This document shows positions 36,401 to 49,200 of a stretch of DNA of 64,000 bases, piece by piece. The position numbers were made by a program, and so were the translations under genes. The notes beneath the pieces are model-generated. The model was given only the letters and a program-made list of their open reading frames with translations, was not told the DNA's origin and did not search any database. Source of the DNA: Ciona intestinalis (Eukaryota; Chordata; Ascidiacea; Phlebobranchia; Cionidae); assembly GCF_000224145.3 (NCBI RefSeq), contig NC_020174.2:398520-462519 (forward strand), written 5' to 3'. Numbering within the stretch: position 1 is the first letter of the stretch; every line of letters starts with the position of its first letter.

Positions 36401-39400
36401 TACACGCTTGTAGTCCAGACTTTTAACTTTGACCTCGCTATATGAAAGGCAATAAAATTGTTCAACTAACTTCAATAGAAAAGTGAAAGCTTTGATATCA
36501 CGAGTGTTAACGAGGTAGGTTAAGTGTTGTAGTCTGTGAAAGTGTCCGAGTCCTTAATTACTGCGGGAGCTACCAGCGCCGTGCTTGTCGCTTTGTTTCT
36601 ACGGTGGGAAAGAAGTGTTGTAAGGAGAAAGGCAAATACGAGCCGAGTTAAAAAGGGACTCGCTCTTGTGTTTGAAACTCAGAATTTTTTCGTTGTCTTC
36701 GTTTGGTTGGTTTGTTGTAGCTTGTGTGGTAGCCATGAGAATTGAGGATAGAGTTGGTCTTAAATTGAGAGGTAAAAGTGGAAGAATGTTATTTAATTGA
36801 GATAATTAATGTTAATCAATTTCCAGGTCAGTTGAAACTGGTGGTATGCGGATCTACGAATAAAATCACAATCACCATTCTTGGTCTACGATCTCTTCCC
36901 AGCACTTCGTCCAATACTAACCAAGTTTACGTCAAGGTGGGAACTTTGCATTGGTTACTACTTTGGATTATCTGTCGTCACAACTTAACATCGGATGTAA
37001 CTTTGGATGAATTTGTTTTTCAGATGTCATTGTCACCGGAGTTCGAATCGCGATTACGTCACAAAACTTCGACTTATGACGTCACAGAAGAATCTATTGC
37101 CATGCACGAGACGTTTTCATTGTAAGTTTGTTGATGACGTCATTAAATCTGGAAAACTCATTTTTGTTTCTCTACAGCGACATCTGTCGGAGAGATTCAA
37201 ACAGACGAGTTTTAGTTTCAGTTTGGATGAAAAACAACGAACGAACATTTCTACTCGGGTGTATGAGCTTCGGTGTTCGGAGTATTGTGACGTCACAGGA
37301 GGTAATTATTACGTCATACTCGTTGATTTCTATGTGTATACATGACGTCATAATACGTATTATTCGTAGATAACACAAGGATGGTATTACCTTCTGAAAG
37401 AATCGCTTGGCCGAAGTAAACACCTTAAGTTTAAGTTCACCAAACCTGCAAGTAAGTTCATCTATATTAATACGTCATCAACATTTATTAATGATGACGT
37501 CATCTTAGGACGTCAGGATCCGTGCAGACGATCGAAGTCACGTGATAGAATGAACAGAAGGCGTTCCGCTCGATCGGACAGCAGCAACAGTTCATTGTCC
37601 AGCAGTTTGTATCGAACCAAAGTTGCAAGGAACACACCGCGTAGATACGATATACGTCACGATGACGTCAACCACGTGACGTCACTGAAGAAAAGAAGAA
37701 GAATTTCAAATGGATTTGAAGAATTTAAACGACCGAGTATTAACCAATCAAAAGCCGTCGCTGTCGGTTGCCGTGACAACCATCACGTGAATGGATTATT
37801 TGTCCCGAAAGTAGTGGTGGCGCTAGAGCGAAGGTCTCGTGACGTCACGAACCATGACGTCACCAAAGTAGGAAAAACTCCGACCGGGCGACGAAATATT
37901 CGAAGAAAGGATTATTCCCCTAATGACGTCATGATATCCAGACTTAACTACTGCGTGGATTATAACGTCGATGATGACGTATTTGAAACGGAAGCTTCTG
38001 TGAAGTCACCAGTTATAAACCCGGAAACCTCAATCGATGTCATTCCTGACGTCACAGCGCAACATGAAGACGATTTCAATGACGCAACCGAATATAATTT
38101 TAATCCACCGGTCAACAGTGAAGAGAAATCATCGGGAAACACTGCTACCCCAATTATGACGAAACAAAGACGATTGTCTCTTGATTCTTTGTTAAAATCG
38201 CCGTTTATTGGAAACAAAACAATCGACAATCTGCTTAAGGTTTGTGACGTAATACATGAAAATGACGTCAAACTCGAGGAGCGCTTTAAATCGAAACCAA
38301 ACGCATTGTAAGTTGGATGATTGTGACGTAACAATAACCTACCGTATTTACAATACTAATTGTGACGTAAATTTCAGGTTTGGTTTGAAAAGTTGGTTAC
38401 CGATGCAACGTAAGCATGACGAAGCAAAACCGTGTAAAAGTTTGAAAGAGGACGACCATACGAAGAGGGCGGATTTCGAACGAAAGAAATTCCGACGAAG
38501 TTTGACGATTCGTCGCTCGAAAAGAAATCCAACGAATGAAATAAACCAACCTTCTTCGTCGCTTGCTCTATTGTTAACTAGGAAAGGTTGGTTCTCTATG
38601 GTTTAGATCTGTTTTATCTTTAGTTAATTAATGTATTTGTTTGTCCCCACGTAGCGGGACAATGGTTACAACACGCATCGTTTAAACACCGGTGTTCTGT
38701 TATAATGCTGATATAGTTGGGTTTCTGCAGATCATACAATGACAACAATAAAAAATTACACGTCCTGCGCAGCCTAACACACATATGGCTCATTTTAAAA
38801 TGGTCAAAGTTACTTAATAAAAGTTACTTCTCAAAGTATATTTCAAAACTTTAAAGTCATGTTTGTTATAAAAACAATCGGTGTTTATTCCATTCTAAAC
38901 AATCCTTGAATTCCAGACGAAGTTGCCGCCTTTCGTTCGTTTCTTCAGAGCGAGTTCAGCGAAGAAAATCTTAACTTTTGGTTGGAATGTGAAAATTATA
39001 AACAAACCAAACAAAACAAGATCCGCAAGACGGCGGTAAAGATCTACGAGCAATATTTAGCAGTTGGTTCTTCGAATGAGGTAAATTCTAGTCAAGATTG
39101 TAAACTTTAATATGTTTATGTTAAGGTTTAATTTAACGACTCTTGTTTTACGAACATTCCATTGCTTCATTTAACCCATAAACGGGAACGAGGTGTATGA
39201 AACAGAACACCCATATTATAACGACTGTCGTTGCCCGTCACGTGGGGATAAGTAAATTGCATTCAATTAAATTCTATTCCGAGTTATCCTACGGCCTATA
39301 CTGATACTTTTAAACCAAAAAATGGCGTAAAATTATGTTTTAATTTATTTTAAATTAATCTTAAAATGTTCCCTCAGATAAACGTGGATGCAAGAACACG

Positions 39401-39521
39401 TGACACCGTTAAAGCAAATCTATCCAACCCGAACATAGAAATCTTTAATCAAGCCCAAACCCGCATCTTTAAGTTAATGGAGAGCGATTCTTATCGACGA
39501 TTTCGTTTAAAACTATTGTGA
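33434..39521 (+). CDS. RGS3: RGS3-like C2 plus RGS domain protein, right copy
   Basis: Head-to-head paralogue of the gene at 26219-31360. Exons: 33434-33753, 33808-34010, 36827-36936, 37024-37121, 37178-37301, 37370-37451, 37509-38307, 38378-38586, 38917-39080, 39378-39521; 2253 nt, 750 residues, phases consistent. Nine of the ten exons have the same length as in the left copy; the large one is 9 nt longer (an extra VKS after ETEAS). C2 features include MSLSPEFESRLRHK and GCMSFGVRS. The RGS box starts at DEVAAFRSFLQSEFSEENL. The alternative first exon 36735-36771 gives 588 residues. One oddity is the exon ending at 38586, whose donor is GTTGGT where the left copy has GTATAA; arm homology breaks at that base. 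The exon at 33434 is preceded by a TTTCCAG acceptor (33397-33403), so transcription starts further upstream. Confidence 0.9.
35840..36045. mobile_element. Degenerate TA-type MITE in the right arm only
   Basis: TATAGTAGGCGTCTTATTAT at the left, then GGTAAATATTCTCTGCTTAC, ACCAAATGAGCAG and CCATCTTACCCC at the right. It is part of the block without a partner in the left arm. Confidence 0.5.
36065..36771 (+). promoter_or_regulatory. Alternative promoter region of the right RGS gene, partly duplicated
   Basis: A ~70 base block beginning TGCTGTGTTTAATTACACGC occurs twice (about 36075 and 36388). The first copy has a TATA box, CTATATAAAAGG; the second has CTATATGAAAGG like the left arm. The coding part of the alternative first exon is 36735-36771, ending in donor G|GTAAAAG. 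Confidence 0.45.
39165..39270 (+). repeat. SINE fragment shared by both arms (right)
   Basis: Complement of 26465-26575, at the same position in the last intron of the RGS gene. Confidence 0.7.
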
Positions 39522-39578
39522 TATTGATGCGTTTATACGATAACACTGTGAAATGTTCCAATTTAATGTTGTTGTTAT

Positions 39579-39584
39579 AATAAA
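39579..39584 (+). other. Polyadenylation signal of the right RGS gene
   Basis: AATAAA 58 bases after the TGA at 39519-39521. Confidence 0.6.
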
Positions 39585-39599
39585 TTTTAAATTTTATAC

Positions 39600-40253
39600 A
39601 CAGTGTTGTTAGTTTTGTAGTCTTTTAAACTGTTTTCTGAAATTAATACACAAAAATGATCTATTTAAGTAGTATTCTAGCATTTGAAACGCAGAAATGG
39701 GCACGTCAATGATATACTTCAGGAATTTTTTCATTTTGTCGAAAACGACAACGTGTACCTTGCCGAATACACTTTTAAATCTGTTACGTGTTGTGTAGTA
39801 AATTTGGCAGTATGTTACGTTGTTTGCTAAGCTGCCAACTGTATATGAGTAATATACAACGTAAGAAGCTTATTACGCGCGTAAGAAGTCATTAATGGTA
39901 AAATAACAGACCCGCTTAGTTTTTGCACGAGTGTTCGGTTTTAACATTATAATTTAAGTGGGTAGCGTATTTTAGCTTCTAGTTTAGCACGAAGCCCTGA
40001 AAGCGCACTGAAATGTTATTTACATTAACGTGCTTTATATTAGACGCAGAATAGGTCAGTTGAAGTTGTTAAACTGTTTAAATAATTAGTTTTTATGTCA
40101 ATAATTGGTACAATTCTCGCAAATATGAGAATAAACAGTAAAACATGTTATTTTACATTTTATTGCAACAGATTAGCAATATATGAAGATCATTTGGTGG
40201 ATTCAGTTTATGTTTATTGAGTTATATTGAATTTATGAAGATTAAACTTAGAT
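39600..40253. other. Intergenic region upstream of SEC16
   Basis: AT-rich, with no coding exon and no recognised repeat. An AG two bases before the first SEC16 ATG (CTTAG|ATATGG) could be a splice or spliced-leader acceptor; this is inference only. Confidence 0.45.
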
Positions 40254-43200
40254 ATGGCTTCGTCTGAACAAAAAGATGAAAAAGAGTCGTATTTTGATGG
40301 TAAGATGTTTATTTGTTTGGATATTTTTAAAAGTTTGAGAATAGTTTGCTGTATATGTGTGGTTGATTGTTAAAAAAATCAGGGCCTAGATTAGATATTT
40401 AAGTGTTAGTCTGCAATACACATGCAACATCATCTTAAAAAACAAGAGTCCTATAAAAGCAATTTGTTACCGGTTAGCAGATCATGGTTAGGGGTTTCTG
40501 TATTGCGTTTTGGGTTGTTCCTTATTGAACGTCACATCTTAATTTTTGTTAGGGGTTTGTATATGGACATTGTTCTCTATTAAAAAATCATAGGCCTATT
40601 CTTTGAAGGTTTTGTAGTAAATAAATAAAGTCTTCACATGTTCTTATATGACTCTTACTGGCATCGTACAATATTCTTATTATATTTTACTTTACACAGG
40701 TCCCCATACACCTTCAAGTTCAAACAATATCAATGGTGATGTCACAATGGAAGCTGTGTAAGTTAAAATTTAAAGTTGCTATTCTTTACCATCGAAAACA
40801 ATCGGGATAACTTTAGATTTAAATTTCCCATAAAATCTTGGATTGTTATTAAGTTAAAACGAAGATCAATATATATATGGGTGTCATCAATATATGGGCT
40901 GCAATGTTCCACCAAAGGAAATATCATCATCCACAAACTATGAGAAATTTACATAGATTTAAAACAGGCTTTCCATGCGAAGAAACTTTGTCCGAATTAT
41001 TTTGTGTAAAAAAATATTATGTCCGGTAGCCGAAGCACTAAGTGTTTAATTATCGCAATATTTACATTAAATGTTTTAATGCATTTCGTGTTTTTTCCAC
41101 AGGATTGACCCTGAATCTTACTTGGCTGGAAGTTCCCATGGAGAGACACAGAACTTAAACCCTTCAATGTTTTGTAACAATGCTGACATGGAGGGTTTAG
41201 ATGAGGCTTCCAATGCTCCTCATGCTTTACAGGATAACGAACAAATTGGTAAAAACATGGCTGTTATATTTCATTTAAACCTTGCATGGCATCTGGAATG
41301 TTATAAATGCAGCAACCAGCAGCATGTATTGACCACACCAACATCAGCCTTTTACCATTTCTTTTGTGTTTTTAAAAATAACATGTTTCCTAGCAGTAGC
41401 ATGTATTGAGAATTAATCTAACCTGAATTATTGAACTGTTTACATTCATAGTTAAGTTTCATTCGTTTACAAATTATATATTAAATAAATCTCAATGATA
41501 ACTTTCAAACCATTGATGTAGTGTTCACAAATTTATATGAAATAGATTGTTTACCAGGCATTAAGTTCCAGGGTGTTGGGGTATCGCTATATAACCTTAT
41601 TTATATAAAATAGAAGAATTAATTACTACCATGATTATTAAAACTTGTTTTAAACTTTAACAAACCAAACAAGTCCAATACAGTATTACCAGCCTAACTG
41701 CCTGGTATATAAGAATTCACTTTTTGCAAAACTTTCATTTAACATGTTTACATTGGATGTCCCACCAACCACTATTATACATAACCTGCATTTAAACATT
41801 TGCACTTTCACCTACTTTGTGCCATGCAAGTTCACTAGATTTGCATGTCCCACAACATTAGTTTCATTCCAGTGACTGAGAACGACCCTCATGCACGTGC
41901 AGACGACTCGTCAGATGATTTTGTTGTTTTATCTCCATTAGTGGGCGCTGAAGCACCAAAAGTCCCTGATTCATCGAGCCCGTTCACCGTCTACAGCAAC
42001 GTGGTTCCCCCCAACCCTTACATGCTACCACAAGCTCCACTAAGCCATGGGGAACTTAAGGTGAGGATTTATATTCAATTTTGAATGTGTCATGTATTAT
42101 TTTAACTATATAAACATGAATAAATGTAAAAGTTAATAAACCATACTGCATAAAGAGTTACATATAGGCCATGCAATAAATTGAGCTGGCGTAAAAACTT
42201 TTCAATCCATGTTCACACTCGAATCATTAAAGTTTTTGCTAATTTAATCATGGTTGCAATTCTTCAGATTTATAAATAAGTCACTAAACCAACTGAAGTA
42301 TTGTATGGAACCAGGCTATGTGATATTTTGGTTGGTTTTGTCATTTATTCATGGTTGCAAGTTGATCTTAAATAGTGAGGCTCTATAAAATATTAAAATG
42401 ACATGCTATGGGACCTGGAGGTTAAGCCAGAATTGGCCAATTACTACAGTCATAATAACCACCTTCTCATGCCCACAATCGAGTTGTTAAAGTTATTGCA
42501 TTGCATATGAGTTCACAGTGTTTATGCTGGAGAGGCAGTGATAGTTAGCTAACACTACTAACACTATGCCAAAACATCAGCCGTATAAATAGGTGACTAA
42601 ACAAGCTGAAGTATTACATAGAGATAGATTTAGGCCACACAAGATGTTTAGTTGGTAGACAAATAACGATGCACCAAAACTTTATTGGTTGGAATGTTTA
42701 CTTATTAATACAGTGTAAACAATCTCAGGGTTGGCTTGAATACCCTGCCACCCCAGGTTTGGTCTCAATGAATGCCAACTGGTAAAGTTTATATCATAGC
42801 CATTACAGATCCTCAGTCCCCACCCACAAAGAAATTATAAATTTGCCAACCATGGTAAATTACAAGAGTTAATGTGATATATTGTAACCCTTAAACCCCA
42901 TTTTACATTTACAAGATAATTCATTAGATATTGTTATATTGAAGCACTATTAGAAACTTGCATTCACTATATCACCCATTAACCCCTCTTACAGAGCGAG
43001 ACCCCACCCCATGGATATGGAGGTTACATGAACGTATCAACCACCAACCAACCCCCATTACTATACGATGCACACGCGGACATTATGCACGAACCTCATC
43101 TGTTTCAACCCAACAATAATATGAACCTTGTATCCACGGACCATCTACATAGAAACAATATACCTATCGCAGGCCACTATGGTGAAATGCTGCATTCACA

Positions 43201-46200
43201 GGTTCGATTGTTAAACGTTCCGGTATGAATCATAATAATGACTGCATTGTTAAATCACAGTTCTATTATATTTAATTTGTCTGTGATAATCTATGTATAT
43301 GATTAATAGTATCTGTATAATATAACACCACTAACACTGTGGAATATCACATAAAAAGCTTATGTTTCGACCTAAATTATTACAAGTTTGACGTTTTTTA
43401 TGTGAAAGTATCCCTATTATTCTACATGCTTACATATAAGGTACCTGGTGTCCTGGTATGTGAGTCCCACTTACATTTTAAATAAACGTTTCATATCTGT
43501 ATGGTTCACATTTACAATAAGGCTCTTGTTTTAAACTTTATAGGTTCTTTCTACATCAAGTTTATATTCATTGTTCCCCTAACTTGTAAAATAATTTGTA
43601 AATAAATAAAGTACAATTTATTTTACACTTTGCAAAATAAATTGACTTAACCTAAGAGTTGTAACCAACTAAACACATATGTTAATACCCAGGGATCCAT
43701 GAATACAAGCAACGCATTACGTGGTGGTGGACATTATGTAGAGGATGAACCTTATGTCCCAGTACCTCCTGTTGAGATAGGTGAGGTCATAAACGTCATT
43801 ATGATATCATAGCATTAAACATTATTTCAAAACCCAAATAAAATTCACCTCAACTAGCTTCTACTCTACATACACATAATTTCATAGCAAATTGTTTTGT
43901 GATATTAATTTGTCACAGTAATATGTTTTCCAAAGTTTGCTGTTCTAAAAACCAGGATAACAACACCCAGTCACCCCTAAGGTTCCCTCTATGCTTCTGT
44001 CCCATAGTTTTTGTTTCATAAACTGAATTTACATTTCCATAGGTCTAGGGCCACCCCCTAACATGATAATACCTGATGTATTGAATGAAGGGAGCGTCAC
44101 CTCGGGTGACCTTGCCCCGCCCCCTTTACCGACCAATCAGATTAACAACCTGGATGTCTCCAATGATCCAGAACATGATCAACAGAATGTTGCAAACCAG
44201 GTAATTTGTTTATGTTATTGAAATATACTAAGCTTTAAATACAACAGGTTGGGGTAAGATGGTCCATGTTTTCATTCATTTTTACCGTTCCATTTGGTGG
44301 TAAAGAATATTTACATATTTATATACTTTTATCCCAATGACTGTAAAAGAGCGTTGTTAATTGTCAACCACAATTAGGAAATATGGGATATTATGTGTTA
44401 TGGTATTACCATATCTACCCTCAAGACCCTTAGTTTTATATGTTACAAATATAAGGCTTTATCTCTAAACAACATATTTGTTACAAGGTATTAAAATAAA
44501 AATGTGTTTTAAATTGGCCATTGTCTTGTAATAAGCTGTTTCATGTCTGATTTGTGACATCTTGTAGCAGCAGCTTACAGGCATCAAGTGAAATTGATAC
44601 AGACGGTAGGTTTACATGGAAAAATTCACGTATCGGACAGTTTTATAAAAATTTATTTAGGTTCTTCACAACTTCGGGCCAAAAATTATAACAATTATTG
44701 AACATAGGCTCCAAAGATTTTAAAATGCACAGGAGGATAGTTAGACAATTCTATAAAACAAGTTATTTTATTGGTTGTAATGAATACTGATTTCGTGATT
44801 TGCCTACCTTGCCACACCAGGTTTGGCACCCATTTTAACATATCATAACTTTAACACCCCCCTTTAGTTTCAGCAACTAAACATAAACCCGGACACCCAA
44901 GAAGCAGACGATGCTTCGTCCACGGATTTAAACCCGGTGGAGATCAAGGAGAACCAGGTTCAAGAACCAGTCAAGGTACTTTAAAACACAAACTTTGTAT
45001 ATTTAGTTACTGTAAAAATACTAGAATATTAAAGACTAAATCATGACATTCTTTAGAATATGCAGTATATGAATTATCCACAACAACATTGCTACCAATA
45101 ATAATATTATTTAATATCTATTCCATACACTGCGCTCAAACATGTTGATATATTCCATTAAGCTTGTGTTATATTACCCATATCTGAATTAACATGTAAG
45201 TCATAGTTAATAATATATTTACAACAGGATGAAATAGAGGAAGGTAATGTTGTTGGGTTACAAGTTGATAATATTGAAGGTGGGTTTGTTGTATTTATAT
45301 TATCTTTACATCATGGTGGTCTATAAATATAAGTAATGGGTTTCATTTAAATGTGCTTTTAATGGTTAAAATAATCTTCGTAGAACATGAAATAATTGTT
45401 AACCCCTTAACTGCCGACGGCTACCCAAGTGACCAAGGGACCACATGTCACTTAAATGGTGATTATGCGACCATTTCTCCATTACCGATTAATTTGTTCT
45501 TTCGATTGTTATAACGAAGACCATATTTAAATAACACAACGAAGAAATTATACAATAAAACTCCATTTTGCAGAAAACCTGCCAGAAGCTGATAGGATGG
45601 TTCAACCACCCCAAGAACCATTCAACATTGGTGGTGTTTATGTGGCAACTAGTGCACCATCATTCCTACAACCAGAAGTAGACACCATTAATGTACCAGA
45701 TACCAAACAACTAAGCGGCCACGCACGTAATGGTAGCACCGCTTCCTCGGGGTCACAGAAATCAATTGAAGTTTTAAAACAACCATCGAATCCAAGCAAC
45801 TCTGAACCAGAAGATGCAATAAGAGGGGGACCAACTGCGCACCAGAACCCTATGGGTGGGTTATCTATGCCAATAGTTGATATTATATGTAAAAGAGATT
45901 TTGTAGCAAATTTTGATGTGGCATTTTAAAGAATCGAGTTTTGTCTGCCATACGATGACACATCAAGGTTTCCTGTTAAAAAGTGTCAAGTTGCAAAGAA
46001 AGATACATAACGCTCACAATGGTAGCATAAAACCACAATTGCAATTTGCCACAAGATCTTTTTCAGACAATATGCCTTCATTTCCTTGCAGAAACAACAT
46101 AAAGTATTTAAATATAGTATGAATGATTTCATTATTTGCTTCATAAGTTTGTCACAATCTTTATATAATTTTTATTTTTTTGATTAAATCTTTCTTACTT

Positions 46201-49200
46201 TTGAATGATTTCTATGTTACTCCCATAGAAATCAACGCAATGCACTCATCGTACGTTAGTTTGGACCCCACCACCCCCCAACTCCCGTCCCACCCACAAG
46301 AACCATCCACCAACCATTCATTACACAGCCAGATGATGGTTTCAAAAACGAACCAAACCGTTGATAAAACACCCGAGAATTACCTTCAACCATCAACGAG
46401 TGCTCCACAACCATACGCTTGCAATGAAATGCATGCTAGCTCATCGCAACAGAGCTCTGAGAAACAACCAGCGACCCTAAAACAACTATCCTACCCCACA
46501 CCAGTGCAACCAGTTCACCCCCAGCAAAAACCACCACAAAAAATAGACCAACCTATAGACCATCATCACCATAATGAACCAGCAAACCAGACACAGCCAG
46601 AACACCATTACGAACCACCCAACCAACCCCAGATGGTTCCTAAACAACCAGAACAACCAGTAACTGAACCCCACTACCACCCACAACCCCATAATGAACC
46701 ATCATACCAACCCAACCAACCTCACCCACCAATTGCAGCAACACCTCCAATTTCTAACCAGGTATTTACATTTAAATGAATGAAACTTTTTTACCTTTGC
46801 TTGGGGAGGTGTTAGTGGACTGTTGACAATTTGGACAACACATCAGTGACCACTGCCCACTTGAATTGGACCAGTTGCCACCAAATGTTTTGCCTAGGTC
46901 TATATGCTCACAATGGTAGCAACATTGCGCCCTCAAGAATTAAATTAATAACTATAAAGCCAGTTTCACAAATGTTTCAGCTTGCAGGTGTTTTAATATA
47001 AAAGCACGGGTTGTAAAATTATGTTTGCATTATTACTTGGGAAATTTAACAAGTTTACAAAATTTTAGGAGAAAAAACAAGTTCAGGCAAAAAAACAAAA
47101 TTTTCTGCTACTGTATTTATTGCACCAAATAACACTTGAATTCTTAACAGTCTCAACCCGTTAGCCACCATCAAGTTCACAACTATTCAAGCAATCCTGC
47201 ATACCAACAACATAGCAGCAGCTTTAACCAGGGTGAGAATAAACATTCTATTTATCTGGTGTTAAAGGAAGATTACAACAAAAACAACTCATTTAAACAG
47301 TGTCAAAACTTTTTCGCCATGGACCATATTATAAACTGATTTAGGACTTTGGTAGCCAGGTAGTTTTGCAAAGTGTCATAAAAACAATAACCATGAATTT
47401 TAACTGTTTATGAAAGTTGTATTTGATCGATATTTCATCTAACTTTTGAAGTGAAATATAGTAGGGTGGGTAAAGATGGGACACCTTTTTATTCTATTTT
47501 CTCGTCCTATATGGCAGTAAACAAAGAACAGTCAAAGAATTATAAAACCGTATCCTCACGACTCCCATGGACCGCTGTTAATTGTTTAAAACATGATCAG
47601 GATATTTGGATATTCAGGGCTAAAAGTGTCCCATCTTCCCCCACCCTACTATATATAAGTTAAGTTACACCTCCAGTCCCTCTATGTTAGGCTTATGAGT
47701 TACACACCAGACATAACACCATACTGGTTATCACCATACTTTACAATGCAACCATAAACAGACCAGCGACCCCACCACGAACCAACCCACCACCATCAAC
47801 AACCATCAACCTACCAACAACCCACATCTGGTTACTATAAACACCATCAACTGGATTATGGTTATTCTACTGGTTCACCAACCAGAAGACAAGGCTATGA
47901 CAGGTTAGGTCTTGGAGATAAATAATGTTTCATAAACTATTGCCACTGGGATAGTGGTATAGGCGCCAAACCTGGGGTGGCAGGGTGGGCAGGCCAATCC
48001 TTTCTATACATTAATCAATAAATATATATCTAACTATCACAGCCTCCCCTACATTTAGAAAAGTTTGGCGCCTATGGTTCCCAGACATAATATAAATATA
48101 CTAAATTTCTACTGGTTGAATTTACCCTAATAAAGATGGCCTGTATAGTAAGTTAAAATGTCAGCATGCAATCAAATTTCTAGAAGAACTATTTTAGGAA
48201 ACAAATATAATATGCCTGACAGGAACAGTTTATGTTGCAGAGTGACATAATAACCATACAATAATGATATTAAAATAGAAACCCCCAACGACCCCCTTCT
48301 CGAAATGCTGATGCCGAGTCATCATATTACGCATCACATAATGACTCAGCAAGAAGCGAATATGACGAACGATATTATCAACGCCCATCATCGAGGTACG
48401 GATATTATTTATGTTGAACTGCAGTTGGCTACGAGGCTTAAAGTGGCTGTACACAGTATCCGGCATGCGAGTACGCTTGCGAAGTCGTATGCAAACCCTT
48501 GTCCAATTCCGCATGCGGCAGCGAAATCCGGACAAACAGACAAAACAGACGAATTTTGGATACTGTGTACAGCCACCTTAAATGAATGTACGATGGTTAG
48601 CTTACCTGTGTCTACCACTCTAACCCTAAGACTCTGCCATTGTGGCCGAATTTGTCCTTTGGCAAGATGATTAAAATTGTCCGAAAACTGTTTTTTTTTT
48701 AAACCACTGTTTTGAGTTATTACCAGTTCTTGAAAAATTTTCCCAATTCAGGTTATATCAAAACATTTCAATTTATTTTTACTTCATCTGTTTTTAAAGA
48801 CACAAATTTTAAACATAAAATAAATCCGAAGATTTGGTGACCCAACTTTAAAAAAAGTTTATAAAAATGGCAAATTTCTGTATAGTTAAGTTCCAGTGTT
48901 GACCAATGTAAAATTCACAGGCAAGGTTATGATAGATCATACAATGCACAAAGAGAGGGAGGGCATCACTATTACGATTATGATAGAAGGAGAAAAAGTC
49001 GCGGTTATTATGATTACCAAGGTAAATGGTGTAAAATATGTTTTAATAAAATCTTTATTTCTTATAATTATTTAGGTGTTATTCACTGTATTATAATATA
49101 GGTATCGTTATACAACTGTAATTTTACCATTACTCCCCGTCTTTTTGTTTTGTATTACTACAACCTTTTTACCATTAACGAATAGACAACTTAAGTAATT

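Larger units (their letters stand above)
32877..39600 (+). repeat. Right arm of a giant inverted duplication
   Basis: Reverse complement of 26150-31920. It is longer because of an unmatched block at about 34650-36150 and another at about 38590-38880. Its inner end is near ACAAACAATGGTACGCGTGA and its outer end is just after the polyadenylation signal. Confidence 0.92.

Noticed and set aside
48230..48670. Overlapping frames around 48.3-48.6 kb on both strands
   Set aside because: They cover a SEC16 exon (48279-48395) and the family B MITE. No separate protein is supported.
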